Shown: positions 9,214 to 18,566, counted from the first letter of the stretch. The stretch: DNA of 64,000 nt from an uncultured Vampirovibrio sp. (GCA_910579975.1 CAJTWU010000001.1:1-64000); one strand, 5' to 3'. Numbers and translations: made by a program. The notes: a model not told the origin generated them from the letters alone.

Positions 9214-10913
9214 TGAAAGAGTGTCAGAAATTTACCGGTATATTATACTTAACTCTTGGTGCTTTGCCTTGTGATTATATCAATGAAATGCGTAAGCAAT
9301 ATCCTGAAAATGATATTTGCGTATTAATTCCAATGTTCAAAATAGATGATGCAAAGCCTATAATGAGATTTGATTATTTCAGCCAAAATCGTACTGTTGA
9401 AGCTGCTGTTTATAAATTCCCGAAAAATGGTGATAATATTCAGGTTTATGGACTTTTTTCATCTGCATTTGCTTCTTGTAAAAACATTTCTGATATTGCA
9501 AAATTACATTACCTTGCGCCATTTATGAAAGCGGCTCGAATTGCTATTAAAAAATTAGGTACGGTTGATATTGTACATTGTGAAAATATTCCTTTTTTTC
9601 TTGGGGAAGAATTTGAGAAAAAGTTTCCTTCAAATATTAAAGTTTTACAAGTAATAAAGGATTTTACTCAGATAGAAATGACTAAATCTGAACCCTTTTG
9701 GACTGCAATAAATCTTGCCGGTAAGGCAGAAATGAAGAGTATTTGCAGAGATAAAGTGATTAAAAAGCTTATTGCAATGTTATTTAAGCTCCATAATACG
9801 AAACATTTTTATCAAATGCGTGAATGTTTAAAATATATTTATAATAATTATTATAAATTCAGAAAGTATATTGATAAAGGTGAAGATATTGAAGAAAATG
9901 TTATTTTTACTAAGCTGAATGCTCGAATTTTAGAGCTTTTCCCTGAACTGAATTATAATGCATATCTTCATACTTTAAAGCGTTCTAATTACTGGATTAC
10001 AACTTCTGAAACATACTATAATGAAGTTTTTAACAGACCTAAAATATCAGGTGAAATGTACCCTGTAATTGTTAATACAAAAGATAAAAGCGATTTTGTA
10101 TCTTATGGTATGGTTACTGAAAAATATGGTTTTAGTGTTCCTGATGAGGTTTATCAAAAATTTGATGTAGAAAACTTTCGTGAATTAAGAGGCAAAAATA
10201 AAACAGCTATCTTAAAAGAATTCAGTTTTGAGAGGATTAAAACAAATTTTGTTGATCCGACATTATTTAATAATGAAGAAGTAACAATAATGGGATCATT
10301 GGATGGCTTTTTTGATTCACCGCTTTTATTTGCTCATACTAACTCTGAAATTTTTGCAAATGGTGTTGATATTTTGTTTAATACAATTCTTAAATTGTTT
10401 GAATTGCATAAAAATATTCAAGTCATTATTTGTATAAAAGATGGGTTAAAAGTACGTTTTATTAAAAGCTGGATAGAATTTTTGCAGAAAAATAAGTATT
10501 TTGATGGAAAGTGGGTATTTATTGACGGTGCTGTAAATTTATCCAAGTTTTTTGCTTCTTCTGATATGACTCTTATACCGAGAAGAGCTAATCTAAATAC
10601 ACCGGAACACTTTATTGCCATGCATTATGGGTGTGTGCCTGTAGTTTCAAGAAGCGGTATTTTAAATGATACAATATCTGATATTTTTGACGATATGACT
10701 AATGGATGCGGTCTGAAAACAAAACAAGGACTTATGACCGAAGATGATAATAATATTTTGTTCTTATCAGCAGTAATGAAAGCTTTAAGCATTTATCAAA
10801 ATAATCCTTCGAGTTGGAACCTTCTTGTAAAAAATTGTTTAGTAAAAGATTTTAGCTGGAACTTTAATATAATAGAAAAATATAATAGAATTTATAAGGA
10901 AATTTTAAAATGA
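9213..10913 (+). CDS. Glycogen/starch-synthase-like (GT5-type) glycosyltransferase
   Basis: A 566-residue GT-B protein. The C-terminal half resembles GT5 glycogen synthases: GSLDGFFDSPLLF near residue 360, a VDILFNTILKLFE helix, FFASSDMTLIPRR near 444, and AMHYGCVPVVSRSGILNDTI near 465 (family form MRYG.IP.V...GGL.DTV). The N-terminal half is divergent, with no clear KxGGL donor loop. It is therefore either a glycogen synthase paralogue or an enzyme of different specificity. The ATG at 9213 overlaps the anmK TGA; the TGA at the end overlaps the following membrane glycosyltransferase start. Neighbouring glycosyltransferases point to surface polysaccharide rather than storage. Confidence 0.6.
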   Translation: MKECQKFTGILYLTLGALPCDYINEMRKQYPENDICVLIPMFKIDDAKPIMRFDYFSQNRTVEAAVYKFPKNGDNIQVYGLFSSAFASCKNISDIAKLHYLAPFMKAARIAIKKLGTVDIVHCENIPFFLGEEFEKKFPSNIKVLQVIKDFTQIEMTKSEPFWTAINLAGKAEMKSICRDKVIKKLIAMLFKLHNTKHFYQMRECLKYIYNNYYKFRKYIDKGEDIEENVIFTKLNARILELFPELNYNAYLHTLKRSNYWITTSETYYNEVFNRPKISGEMYPVIVNTKDKSDFVSYGMVTEKYGFSVPDEVYQKFDVENFRELRGKNKTAILKEFSFERIKTNFVDPTLFNNEEVTIMGSLDGFFDSPLLFAHTNSEIFANGVDILFNTILKLFELHKNIQVIICIKDGLKVRFIKSWIEFLQKNKYFDGKWVFIDGAVNLSKFFASSDMTLIPRRANLNTPEHFIAMHYGCVPVVSRSGILNDTISDIFDDMTNGCGLKTKQGLMTEDDNNILFLSAVMKALSIYQNNPSSWNLLVKNCLVKDFSWNFNIIEKYNRIYKEILK

Positions 10914-12334
10914 TAAAATCTAAAACAATTACTTATTGGATATTAGGATTTATTTTTTCTTTTGCAATTCTATTAAGAACAGTTGTGCTTGCTTACAGAA
11001 GTGAATTTGAGGATGATGAATGCAGATTAATTTGTGCATTTACTGATAAAAGTTGGTGGCAAATGTTTCTCTGTATTGGGCATGCCCAGTCTGCTCCACC
11101 GATTTTCATCATTTTTGAACGATTGTGGGGAAAGATTTGGAATTATAATGAATATGCAGTGAAGTTAATACCATATCTGTGCTCAATAGCTTCTCTTTTT
11201 GTGTTTTATAAATTAACGGGAAGATATTTTCAACATCAATATTCACGCTTGACCGCTGCTTTTTTGTTTAGTGTAAATCAAGCACTTATTACTTTTTCTT
11301 CTATTGCTAAACAATATAGTTCTGATGTTTTAGTTTGTTTATTGTGTGCATATTTTTTACCGGTAATTAATATTCAGAAACTTGATAGAAAAGGTTTAAT
11401 AAAACTAGCAGTTATGCTAATGATAATTCCTCTGGTCTCACTACCTTCGTTGTTTTTTATTGGAGCGTATATAATTATTAATTTAAATAAAGAGACTCTA
11501 AAGCGTATTGTAATTATTAGTATTCCATTTGTGATTTTAATGCTTCTTTATTATTTCTTTAATCTTGCTCCTTCAAAAGTTTTATTGGATGAATTATTTC
11601 CTAATTACTGGAACGATGGATTTATTAATATACATAATTTTTTGCAAGTTATAGCTATTAATTTCAAATATGCATTTAATCCTAATAAATTTACCTTGTT
11701 TGAATTGTTATTGTTTATATCCGGATTATTCTTTTTGGCAAAAGAAAAAGAGAAGTATAGTAAATTTACTCTTGCTTTATTTGGTCTGATTTTATTAGCT
11801 TCGGTTTTAAAACTATATCCTTATTTTTCACGTGTTGCGTTGTATTCTTACCCTTTTTTGATAATAGTTTGCACAAAACCGCTTGATGTTATTAAGATAA
11901 AAAGTATTCAGTTTTATTTGCTTATTGTTGTGTATTTGATAAGTTTTGGCGGGTATAATCATAATTGTTTTCGCGATTATTTTTACAGACAAACTTTTAT
12001 CAATTATGCTCCTCGAACTTTAATGCTTGATTTGAAAAGCAAATATAATCCTGAAACTGATGTTATACTTTGTAATAATGCTTCATATTACAGTTTCTTG
12101 ATTTATGCAGAAAAAATTGGTTTTTTCCCTGAAAATTTGAAAGATTTACCTAAAACAGCAGTCGTTGAGGAATATCTAAATACATTGCCTGAAGGTAAAA
12201 ACTATTGGTTTTATTTAATTAAAGATTATACGCATGCTCCAATTTATGAAAAAATAATGGAATGGAGTCTGAATGAGAATATTGTTTACGGACAACAGGT
12301 ATTAAATTCATATCTGTTTATGATTAAAAGGTAG
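10910..12334 (+). CDS. GT39/PMT-like multi-span membrane glycosyltransferase
   Basis: A 474-residue membrane protein with about ten hydrophobic segments (first at 10-30, then at about 75, 105, 130, 160, 195, 260, 285 and 330). After the first helix comes an acidic loop with EFEDDECR, matching the DD/DE motif of GT-C enzymes that use lipid-linked sugars (PMT, ArnT). It should transfer a sugar from a polyprenyl carrier at the periplasmic side. Starts with ATGA overlapping the upstream gene. The C-terminal 110 residues are a soluble tail. Substrate unknown. Confidence 0.65.
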   Translation: MIKSKTITYWILGFIFSFAILLRTVVLAYRSEFEDDECRLICAFTDKSWWQMFLCIGHAQSAPPIFIIFERLWGKIWNYNEYAVKLIPYLCSIASLFVFYKLTGRYFQHQYSRLTAAFLFSVNQALITFSSIAKQYSSDVLVCLLCAYFLPVINIQKLDRKGLIKLAVMLMIIPLVSLPSLFFIGAYIIINLNKETLKRIVIISIPFVILMLLYYFFNLAPSKVLLDELFPNYWNDGFINIHNFLQVIAINFKYAFNPNKFTLFELLLFISGLFFLAKEKEKYSKFTLALFGLILLASVLKLYPYFSRVALYSYPFLIIVCTKPLDVIKIKSIQFYLLIVVYLISFGGYNHNCFRDYFYRQTFINYAPRTLMLDLKSKYNPETDVILCNNASYYSFLIYAEKIGFFPENLKDLPKTAVVEEYLNTLPEGKNYWFYLIKDYTHAPIYEKIMEWSLNENIVYGQQVLNSYLFMIKR

Positions 12335-12337
12335 CTT

Positions 12338-12688
12338 ATGAGTAATATTTCAGTTGGTAAAAAAGGTGAACAAATAGCAAAACAGTACCTTGAAAAACAA
12401 GGATATAAGATTGTTGAAACAAATAAACATTTTTCCCGTCAATGCGAAATTGATATTATTGCACTTGATAAGGATGTACTTGTTTTTTGTGAAGTTAAAA
12501 CGAGAACTACTACTGTTTGCGGTGTTCCTTTTGAAGCTATAACCAAAACAAAATATGAAAATATCAAAACAGGACTTAGCTTGTATTTACAAGAAAATCC
12601 TGTATATAAAAGATTTAGAATTGATGCGGTGTCTGTTGTGTTAGAGCCAAAAATAGAGATTAAACATTTAAAGAGTATTATTTTGTAA
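12338..12688 (+). CDS. YraN family (UPF0102) endonuclease-like protein
   Basis: A 116-residue protein with the UPF0102 order: GKKGEQIAKQYLEKQGYKI at the N-terminus, then CEIDIIALDKDVLVFCEVKTR near residue 40, and F.AIT..K at 64. The ExD...ExK pattern is that of Holliday-resolvase-type PD-(D/E)XK nucleases. The biological role is not established. The gene follows the membrane glycosyltransferase by 3 nt, and its end overlaps by 11 nt the end of the convergent gene on the minus strand. Confidence 0.9.
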   Translation: MSNISVGKKGEQIAKQYLEKQGYKIVETNKHFSRQCEIDIIALDKDVLVFCEVKTRTTTVCGVPFEAITKTKYENIKTGLSLYLQENPVYKRFRIDAVSVVLEPKIEIKHLKSIIL

Positions 12689-12923
12689 TAGTAGAGATAA
12701 ATCTTATAGTGTCATCAGCTAATTCTTTAACAAAATCTTTAGCGATTTTAGAGAGAGGTCTTTCATCGATTTTGTCGAAAATAGCGTAGATTGGGTCACC
12801 GCCATTGTTAAATCTCATTTGACGGTCTTGTTTATTCAAATAGAAGAAATTGTAATCTGAAGGAATTTCTAAAGCGCCTGCCGGTTTTTTATTTCTTTCG
12901 ATTGCTGTGTATGTAGTTGCCAT
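12678..12923 (-). CDS. Small conserved-looking protein of unknown function
   Basis: An 81-residue soluble protein I do not recognise. It is slightly basic, with no signal peptide or membrane segment; the middle has a FNNGGDPIYAIFDKI stretch. The start has GAGAGAGA about 5 nt upstream. It is convergent with yraN and transcribed divergently from groES. The distinct start context and reading frame support a real gene. Confidence 0.6.
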   Translation of the reverse strand: MATTYTAIERNKKPAGALEIPSDYNFFYLNKQDRQMRFNNGGDPIYAIFDKIDERPLSKIAKDFVKELADDTIRFISTITK

Positions 12924-13104
12924 TTTGTTTCTCTCTCTATTTGAATAACTCTTACATATATATAAAGTATATCTTGTTCAAAAAATTGCCTTTTCTGTAA
13001 AGAAATGTAAAGATGAATTTGAATAATTAAGATTTCGTTAATATTTCTCAAAATTATTAAAATATGGTATATAACTAAAGAGTAAAGTATAGGAGGATTA
13101 TATT

Positions 13105-13392
13105 ATGGCATTAAAACCATTAGCAGACAGAATTGTTATTAAAGTTATTGAAGATACAGAACAAACTTCAGGTGGAATTTTTATTCCAGATAGTGCAAAA
13201 GAAAAACCACAAAAAGGTGAAGTTGTAGCTGTAGGCGAAGGCAAAACTAACGAAAAAGGCGAAAAAGAGCCTATGGAAGTTAAAGTAGGAGATATCGTTC
13301 TTTATGCTAAGTATGCTGGTACTGATGTTAAAATGGACGGTGCAGAATACAAGATTTTATCAATTAAAGATGCATTAGCAGTTGTATTATAG
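13105..13392 (+). CDS. groS: Co-chaperonin GroES
   Basis: A 95-residue 10-kDa chaperonin that caps GroEL. LKPLADRIVIKV opens the protein, the mobile loop is around EQTSGGIFIPDSAKEKP (residues 18-34), and the end is YKILSIKDALAVVL. A strong AGGAGG site precedes the ATG. The gene is 98 nt ahead of groEL. The TATATAAC region near 13066-13075 is a likely -10 box. I saw no CIRCE inverted repeat in the upstream region, so HrcA control is not supported here. Confidence 0.97.
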   Translation: MALKPLADRIVIKVIEDTEQTSGGIFIPDSAKEKPQKGEVVAVGEGKTNEKGEKEPMEVKVGDIVLYAKYAGTDVKMDGAEYKILSIKDALAVVL

Positions 13393-13490
13393 GAGAATAA
13401 GCCTTTGCAATAATCTGGTATTTTGCTTTGTAGTTAGAATAAGTAAAATACGGTGGAATAATAATATAAATTAGTAAGAAAGGTATAAAA

Positions 13491-15140
13491 ATGGCAAAAC
13501 GTATAGTTTTTGAAGAAGAAGCAAGAAAATCGCTTCTTAATGGTATTGACGCTGTTGCTGACGCGGTTAAGGTTACCCTTGGACCAAAAGGCAGAAATGT
13601 TATTTTACAAAAGAAATTTGGTGCACCTCAAATTGTTAACGATGGTGTAACTATTGCGAAAGAAATTGAATTACAAGATGGTTTAGAAAATGCAGGAGCA
13701 CAGCTTCTTAAAGAAGTTTCATCTAAAACAAATGATGTTGCTGGTGATGGTACAACAACTGCTTCTGTTTTGGCTCAGGCTATTGTTAGAGAAGGTTTGA
13801 AAAACCTTACAGCGGGAGCTAACCCAATGTCTATGAAACGTGGTATTGATAAGGCTGTTGAGATTTCTATCAACAAAATTAAAGACCTTTCAAGACCTGT
13901 TAATACTAAAGAAGAGATTGCTCAAGTTGCTGGAATTTCAGCTGGTAACAACTCTGAAATTGGTGAATTGATTGCAGAAGCAATGGACAAAGTTGGACAC
14001 GATGGTGTTATTACCGTTGAAGAAAGCAAATCTTTCGGTACTAACTTAAAAGTTGTTGAAGGTATGCAATTTGATAAAGGTTATATTTCACCATATTTCG
14101 TTACTGATCCTGAAAGAATGGAAGCTGTTCTTGAAGAAGCTTATGTTCTTTGTGTAAACAAAAAAATCAATTTAATTGCTGATTTAGTACCTGTTTTGGA
14201 ACAAGTTGCTCGTGATGGTCGTTCACTTTTATTAATCGCAGAAGATGTTGAAGGCGAAGCTCTTGCAACATTAGTTGTTAACACTATGAGAAAAGTTCTA
14301 AGAGCAGTTGCAGTTAAGGCTCCGGGATTTGGTGACAGAAGAAAAGCTATGTTAGAAGACATTGCTATTTTAACAGGCGGTCAATTGTTTACAGAAGAAT
14401 TGGGACTTAAACTTGAAAATGTTACTACAGCAATGATGGGTCTTGCAAAACGCGTTACAGTTACAAAAGACGAAACAACTATTGTTGTTGGTGATGAAAC
14501 AAGAGAAGCTGTAAGAGAACGTGTTAACTTGATTAAGAAACAAATTGAAGCTTCTGATAGCGAGTACGATAAAGAAAAACTTCAAGAACGTATGGCTAAA
14601 TTAGCCGGCGGTGTTGCAGTTATAGAAGTTGGTGCAGCTACAGAAATTGAACTTAAAGAAAGAAAATTAAGAATTGAAGATGCTCTAAATGCTACAAGAG
14701 CTGCTAATGAAGAAGGTATTGTTCCAGGCGGCGGTGTTGCATTGATTAGAGTTCAACAAGCTCTTGAAGAAAAATTGAACACTCTTACATTTGATTCAGA
14801 TGATGAAAAGAGCGGTTATAAAATTCTTACAGCAGCACTTGATGTACCTCTAAGAGCAATTGCTTATAATTCAGGAGCTAAGTCTGATGTAGTTGTAGAA
14901 CGTGTAAGAAGCGAAAAAGATGCATTTGGCTATGATGCATTGTTAGATAGATACACTGATATGTTTGGTGCTGGTATTGTTGACCCGGCTAAGGTTACAA
15001 GAAGTGCTCTTGAAAATGCGGCTTCAGTTGGTTCAATGTTATTAACAACTCAAGCAGCAGTTGTTGACATTCCGGAAGAAAGCAAAGGTCCTGATATGTC
15101 AGCAATGGCAGGCATGGGCGGTATGGGCGGCATGATGTAG
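13491..15140 (+). CDS. groL: Chaperonin GroEL
   Basis: A 549-residue 60-kDa chaperonin; with GroES it forms the ATP-driven folding cage in the cytosol. The ATP site LGPKGRNVILQKKFG and GDGTTTASVLAQAI, the apical domain and the intermediate-domain AAVEEGIVPGGG equivalent (AANEEGIVPGGGVALI) are all present. The C-terminus ends in the usual Gly-Met tail (GMGGMGGMM). The 98-nt gap after groES contains no obvious terminator, so one operon is likely. A long hairpin terminator follows. Confidence 0.98.
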   Translation: MAKRIVFEEEARKSLLNGIDAVADAVKVTLGPKGRNVILQKKFGAPQIVNDGVTIAKEIELQDGLENAGAQLLKEVSSKTNDVAGDGTTTASVLAQAIVREGLKNLTAGANPMSMKRGIDKAVEISINKIKDLSRPVNTKEEIAQVAGISAGNNSEIGELIAEAMDKVGHDGVITVEESKSFGTNLKVVEGMQFDKGYISPYFVTDPERMEAVLEEAYVLCVNKKINLIADLVPVLEQVARDGRSLLLIAEDVEGEALATLVVNTMRKVLRAVAVKAPGFGDRRKAMLEDIAILTGGQLFTEELGLKLENVTTAMMGLAKRVTVTKDETTIVVGDETREAVRERVNLIKKQIEASDSEYDKEKLQERMAKLAGGVAVIEVGAATEIELKERKLRIEDALNATRAANEEGIVPGGGVALIRVQQALEEKLNTLTFDSDDEKSGYKILTAALDVPLRAIAYNSGAKSDVVVERVRSEKDAFGYDALLDRYTDMFGAGIVDPAKVTRSALENAASVGSMLLTTQAAVVDIPEESKGPDMSAMAGMGGMGGMM

Positions 15141-15163
15141 GTGTTGCACTAATAATAAATGTT

Positions 15164-15196
15164 AAAAAGGTCGAAAATAAAATTTTCGACCTTTTT
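15164..15196. terminator. Bidirectional terminator between groEL and polY
   Basis: A perfect 15-bp inverted repeat (15164-15178 with 15182-15196) with a 3-nt loop. It has A and T runs at both ends, so it can stop groEL transcripts on the plus strand and the Y-family polymerase gene on the minus strand. Confidence 0.9.
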
Positions 15197-16457
15197 AATT
15201 GTATTTGTCTCCGCCGCTTAGAAATTCTTGTTTAAATTCAACTTCTTTAGTAAAACCTGTTTTTACTATATTTCTTCCAAATTTTGCTTCCAGTTTATCT
15301 AAACTTCGTGCAAGTTTTTCATTCTTTTCGCGTTTAGAACTATCAGCGAACAAAGATATTTGTTCGTTTGTGCATGGATTAAAGTTATCAAGCAGAATTC
15401 CCACACTTCTGTATATTGTTCTTGAGTTGTACATTTTTTCTAATAAAGGAAATGCTGCTTCTGATATTTCAAACTCAAAGTTTGTAGAAAATTCCAGGTT
15501 TGTTTTTTCAAAAAACACTTTGAAATCTTTGGTCTTCAATATTACACCTATGGCTGCACATTTGCAATCTGCACGGCGGAGTTTTCGGCAAGCTGAATGA
15601 ATATGTATCATCAATTCATTTTTCAAATAGTTTAAATCAGATGTAAATTCAGGAAACGACTTTGTATCCATAATCGATTTTGGCAGCTTTTTTTCATTAG
15701 TAACTTTATTAATTAAATTCCCTAATAGCTCGTACTTCAGCTCTAGTGCAAGTTTTCCAAATCTGCTTTTTATCCAAATGTCATTTTTTTGTACAAAATC
15801 GTAAGCTGTAAAAATTCCATGACCACGTAGTTTTGGTTCAAGTCGTCTTCCTATTCCCCAGATTTCTCCGATGGAAGTCTGTTTTAATAACCGCGGTATA
15901 CCGCATTTGCCGGAAATACAAATATGGTCTTCTGTTGTTTTGGATTTGTCAGAGGCGAGTTTGGCTAGAGCCTTGGTTCTGCTAACTCCAATAGACACAG
16001 GAATGCTTGTTTTCTCCCAAATTAGTTGACGGATATATTTTGCAAGATTGTAATAATTCATTTTATAGAATTTTGCTAGTCCTGTTAAATCAACAAATGC
16101 TTCGTCAATGGAGTAAACTTCTACATAAGGGCTAAATTCCTTTAATATAGACATTACTTCACGTGATATTTCACTATAATTGTAGTGGTTAGCGTTGATA
16201 TAGATACATTTTGGAAAATCTCTGGAAGCCATAAAAAGAGGTTGTCCCATAGGTATACCCATTTCTTTCGCTTCGCGGGATCTTGCAATAACACAACCGC
16301 GTTCACCTGAAACTACACACACAGCTTTACCGTTTAGTTCAGGATTAAGTTTGCGTTCACACGAAACAAAAAAACTATCACAATCTATTAATGCTATATA
16401 TTTTTGCTCAAGCATAAGTCCCCGATTTTTCCAGTGTTTATCTAAGTCTATCATCAA
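15195..16457 (-). CDS. Y-family DNA polymerase (UmuC/DinB-like)
   Basis: A 420-residue translesion polymerase. The palm has ALIDCDSFFVSCERKLNPEL (catalytic D, residues about 22-40), VVSGERGCVIARSREAKEMG, and the second acidic pair in VYSIDEAFVDLTG near 113. PVSIGVSRTKALAKLASDKSK and a helix-hairpin-helix (WGIGRRLEPKLRGHGIFTA) follow, then a little-finger domain with a C-terminal tail. The length and organisation resemble UmuC more than DinB; no umuD is adjacent. The 16457 start is backed by AGAGGAG about 8 nt upstream; an ATG at 16415 is possible. I could not identify a LexA box upstream. Confidence 0.9.
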   Translation of the reverse strand: MMIDLDKHWKNRGLMLEQKYIALIDCDSFFVSCERKLNPELNGKAVCVVSGERGCVIARSREAKEMGIPMGQPLFMASRDFPKCIYINANHYNYSEISREVMSILKEFSPYVEVYSIDEAFVDLTGLAKFYKMNYYNLAKYIRQLIWEKTSIPVSIGVSRTKALAKLASDKSKTTEDHICISGKCGIPRLLKQTSIGEIWGIGRRLEPKLRGHGIFTAYDFVQKNDIWIKSRFGKLALELKYELLGNLINKVTNEKKLPKSIMDTKSFPEFTSDLNYLKNELMIHIHSACRKLRRADCKCAAIGVILKTKDFKVFFEKTNLEFSTNFEFEISEAAFPLLEKMYNSRTIYRSVGILLDNFNPCTNEQISLFADSSKREKNEKLARSLDKLEAKFGRNIVKTGFTKEVEFKQEFLSGGDKYN

Positions 16458-16574
16458 TGCAGCTCCTCTCGCAACATATTACGCTGTGAAGCTGATATAA
16501 GACAAACGAATGCTATAAATATTGACTATAATGTGATTTGGTGTTAGATTAATATTTGGATAAGAGGTTTTTTG

Positions 16575-17540
16575 ATGTTAAATCTACCCAGGATTTCGGT
16601 TATTGTACCGTTTTTTAATTCAGAAAAATATCTAGCTGAAACAATAGACTCATTAATGAAACAACAAATGAAAGACATGGAATTTATTTTTGTTAATGAC
16701 GGTTCTACAGACAAGTCTTCTGAAATTTTGAAAAGCAAAATAGAAAATGATAAGAGATTTATTGTAATTGACCAGGAAAACCAGGGTCAAAGTATTGCCC
16801 GAAATACCGGTTTAAATGCTGCTCGCGGTGAATATATATTTTTCTTGGATTCTGATGATTTACTTTCAGATAACTATTTTGAGGAACTTTATGAGACTGC
16901 AAAATCAAAAGATTTGGATTTAGTTTGTACTAATACGATTTTTCTAATTAATGGAGAAGAAAAACACTCAAATTTCTTAAATAAATATGTTATAAAGGCT
17001 TCAAAAGCAAAAAATATGTACAAAGAAGCTTTGTGTATTAATAAAAGTTCAGTTGTCTGGGGTAAACTGTATAAAAAAAGTTTCTTGCAGACAAATGGTA
17101 TAGTTTTTAAAAGTTTTAAACGATTTGAAGATAATTATTTTATATTTAATGTTTGTTTAAATGAGCCGAAAGTTGGATATTGTTTTAATTCAACAGTTTA
17201 TTATAGAATACGTGAAAATTCTATTATGACATCTATTGATTTATCTAAGAAACATTATTACGATATGATAAAAATTATAGATTCAATAAAAGAACTTTTG
17301 GATTTATCTAAAGCAAAACGAGAATATTATTTGATTTGGGAAGAAATGATTGTAATGGATATATTAAACTGGGGTAGAAAATCTATGGATGCTGATTTTA
17401 TTTCCCGCTTGAAAAATAAAATCAGCTTTAAAAATATTTTTTGTAATCCGTTTATAACATTCAAACAAAAAAGAAAAATTTTAGCATTAATGTTATATTT
17501 ATCTTTTTTAAAAACTTATGTAAAAACCAGTCCCGTATAG
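16575..17540 (+). CDS. Glycosyltransferase family 2
   Basis: A 321-residue GT-A enzyme. It opens ISVIVPFFNSEKYLAETIDSL, followed by FVNDGSTDKSSEI and the donor-metal motif YIFFLDSDDLLSDNYFEEL near residue 95. WGKLYKKSFL and RFEDNYF complete the family outline. Probably adds a sugar to a lipid-linked or surface glycan; the acceptor is not deducible. The ATG at 16575 has AAGAGG 7 nt upstream, preferred over the in-frame TTG just before it. Its last 33 nt overlap the end of the convergent His-rich gene. Confidence 0.9.
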   Translation: MLNLPRISVIVPFFNSEKYLAETIDSLMKQQMKDMEFIFVNDGSTDKSSEILKSKIENDKRFIVIDQENQGQSIARNTGLNAARGEYIFFLDSDDLLSDNYFEELYETAKSKDLDLVCTNTIFLINGEEKHSNFLNKYVIKASKAKNMYKEALCINKSSVVWGKLYKKSFLQTNGIVFKSFKRFEDNYFIFNVCLNEPKVGYCFNSTVYYRIRENSIMTSIDLSKKHYYDMIKIIDSIKELLDLSKAKREYYLIWEEMIVMDILNWGRKSMDADFISRLKNKISFKNIFCNPFITFKQKRKILALMLYLSFLKTYVKTSPV

Positions 17541-17786
17541 CGGTCTTTGTGCTAAACAATGCGGACAGTGACAGAAATAATGATGTCTGTAACGAGGGAA
17601 ACTCGTATAGATTGTAAAATTGCTATGCGGTCTATAGTATCCATGATGAGGAGTAAGAGGTCTTCTTATATCATGTCTGTAACCGGCATGAACACGATGT
17701 GGTGATTTTGATTGCGGGGCAGCAAATGTTGGTAAACTTGAACATAAACAAGCAATTAAAGCTAAAAACATAACAAACTTTTTCAT
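17508..17786 (-). CDS. Histidine/tyrosine-rich secreted protein
   Basis: A 92-residue protein with a clear signal peptide (MKKFVMFLALIACLCSSLPTFA) and a mature part rich in His, Tyr, Arg and Pro (HRVHAGYRHDIRR, PHHGYYRPHSN, RYRHHYFCHCPHC). The CHCPHC cluster near residue 74 could bind metal. An AAGGAGG site precedes the ATG. I do not recognise the family. It overlaps the 3' end of the GT2 gene, an unusual convergent overlap of 33 nt, but the RBS and signal peptide make it credible. Confidence 0.65.
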   Translation of the reverse strand: MKKFVMFLALIACLCSSLPTFAAPQSKSPHRVHAGYRHDIRRPLTPHHGYYRPHSNFTIYTSFPRYRHHYFCHCPHCLAQRPLYGTGFYISF

Positions 17787-17830
17787 ACAACGCCTCCTTT
17801 TCTAATATAACGATATTGGATTTAATTTGT

Positions 17831-18499
17831 TCATTTTAATAATTCAGCACCATTAATTTCGTTGTTATGTTTTAAGAGTTCAAGAAAAATATTTTTTATA
17901 GGGTTTTGTGTTTTAAGCCAAAGATAGTATCTTAATTTATCTTTGGCTATTTCTCCGATTTTTTCCAGTTTATTAACAGGGATATCGTCTTGATAAATAT
18001 ATTCAATAGCTTCTTTTCTACGTGTGAAAAGGGATGATTGTTTAGCTGGAGAACCTTGTGTAATATGGTTTGCAATCCGTTCGGTTGTTGTATTATATAG
18101 CAAATTATATAACTGTATTAATTTGTTTCCTCTGCTTGAATCATTAATTTTATCAATATTATTTTCTTGTTCATATTTCCATGAGAAAAGTTTATTTTGA
18201 CTTCTTATTCTCAATTTATCCATTTCAAGGTTTCTTGTAGGAATTCTTAATATTACTAATCCATCGGTAAAATTCCTAACTTGTTCAATCAAGTCAGATT
18301 GCAATATCGAGTTTTTCCAATCTTTGTGTTCTTTCCACCGCTTAAAAAAGTTTATTAATTCAATTGCAAAAACACCTTTACCACAAAATGGGTCTTCTGT
18401 AGTTTTTAACAATCCATCATTAAGAATTGACCGGTAGTTTTTTTGTGTGGTTATGTGATAAATATATCTTGGAACTTTATGCTTTCCTATGGTATTCAT
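17831..18499 (-). CDS. Putative ADP-ribosyltransferase-fold protein (DarT-like N-terminus)
   Basis: A 222-residue soluble protein. Residues about 12-45 read RYIYHITTQKNYRSILNDG followed by L, which matches the YHIT..NL.SIL..GL opening of DarT/DUF4433 and other ART-fold proteins, and is followed by GKGVFAIEL. Near the end, EAIEYIYQDDIPVNKLEKI fits the strand carrying the catalytic Glu in that fold and the usual IP...I sequel. This is inference from short motifs; no macrodomain (DarG) antitoxin gene is next to it. No Shine-Dalgarno is seen; a TAAAAT sequence a few nt before the ATG suggests a leaderless message. It lies downstream of pepA's terminator. Confidence 0.5.
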   Translation of the reverse strand: MNTIGKHKVPRYIYHITTQKNYRSILNDGLLKTTEDPFCGKGVFAIELINFFKRWKEHKDWKNSILQSDLIEQVRNFTDGLVILRIPTRNLEMDKLRIRSQNKLFSWKYEQENNIDKINDSSRGNKLIQLYNLLYNTTTERIANHITQGSPAKQSSLFTRRKEAIEYIYQDDIPVNKLEKIGEIAKDKLRYYLWLKTQNPIKNIFLELLKHNNEINGAELLK

Positions 18500-18536
18500 A
18501 TTTATTTTAAAGCATATAAAAAAAATTTTTGCTATT

Positions 18537-18565
18537 AAAAAAGCGAGCTGTTAACCCGCTTTTTG
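18537..18565 (-). terminator. Rho-independent terminator of pepA
   Basis: AAAAAGCG (18538-18545) pairs with CGCTTTTT (18557-18564); on the minus strand the stem runs into a T tract. It lies just after the pepA stop codon. Confidence 0.75.
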
Positions 18566-18566
18566 A

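Noticed and set aside
13020..13104. Looked for a CIRCE/HrcA element before groES
   Set aside because: No TTAGCACTC-N9-GAGTGCTAA type repeat is present.
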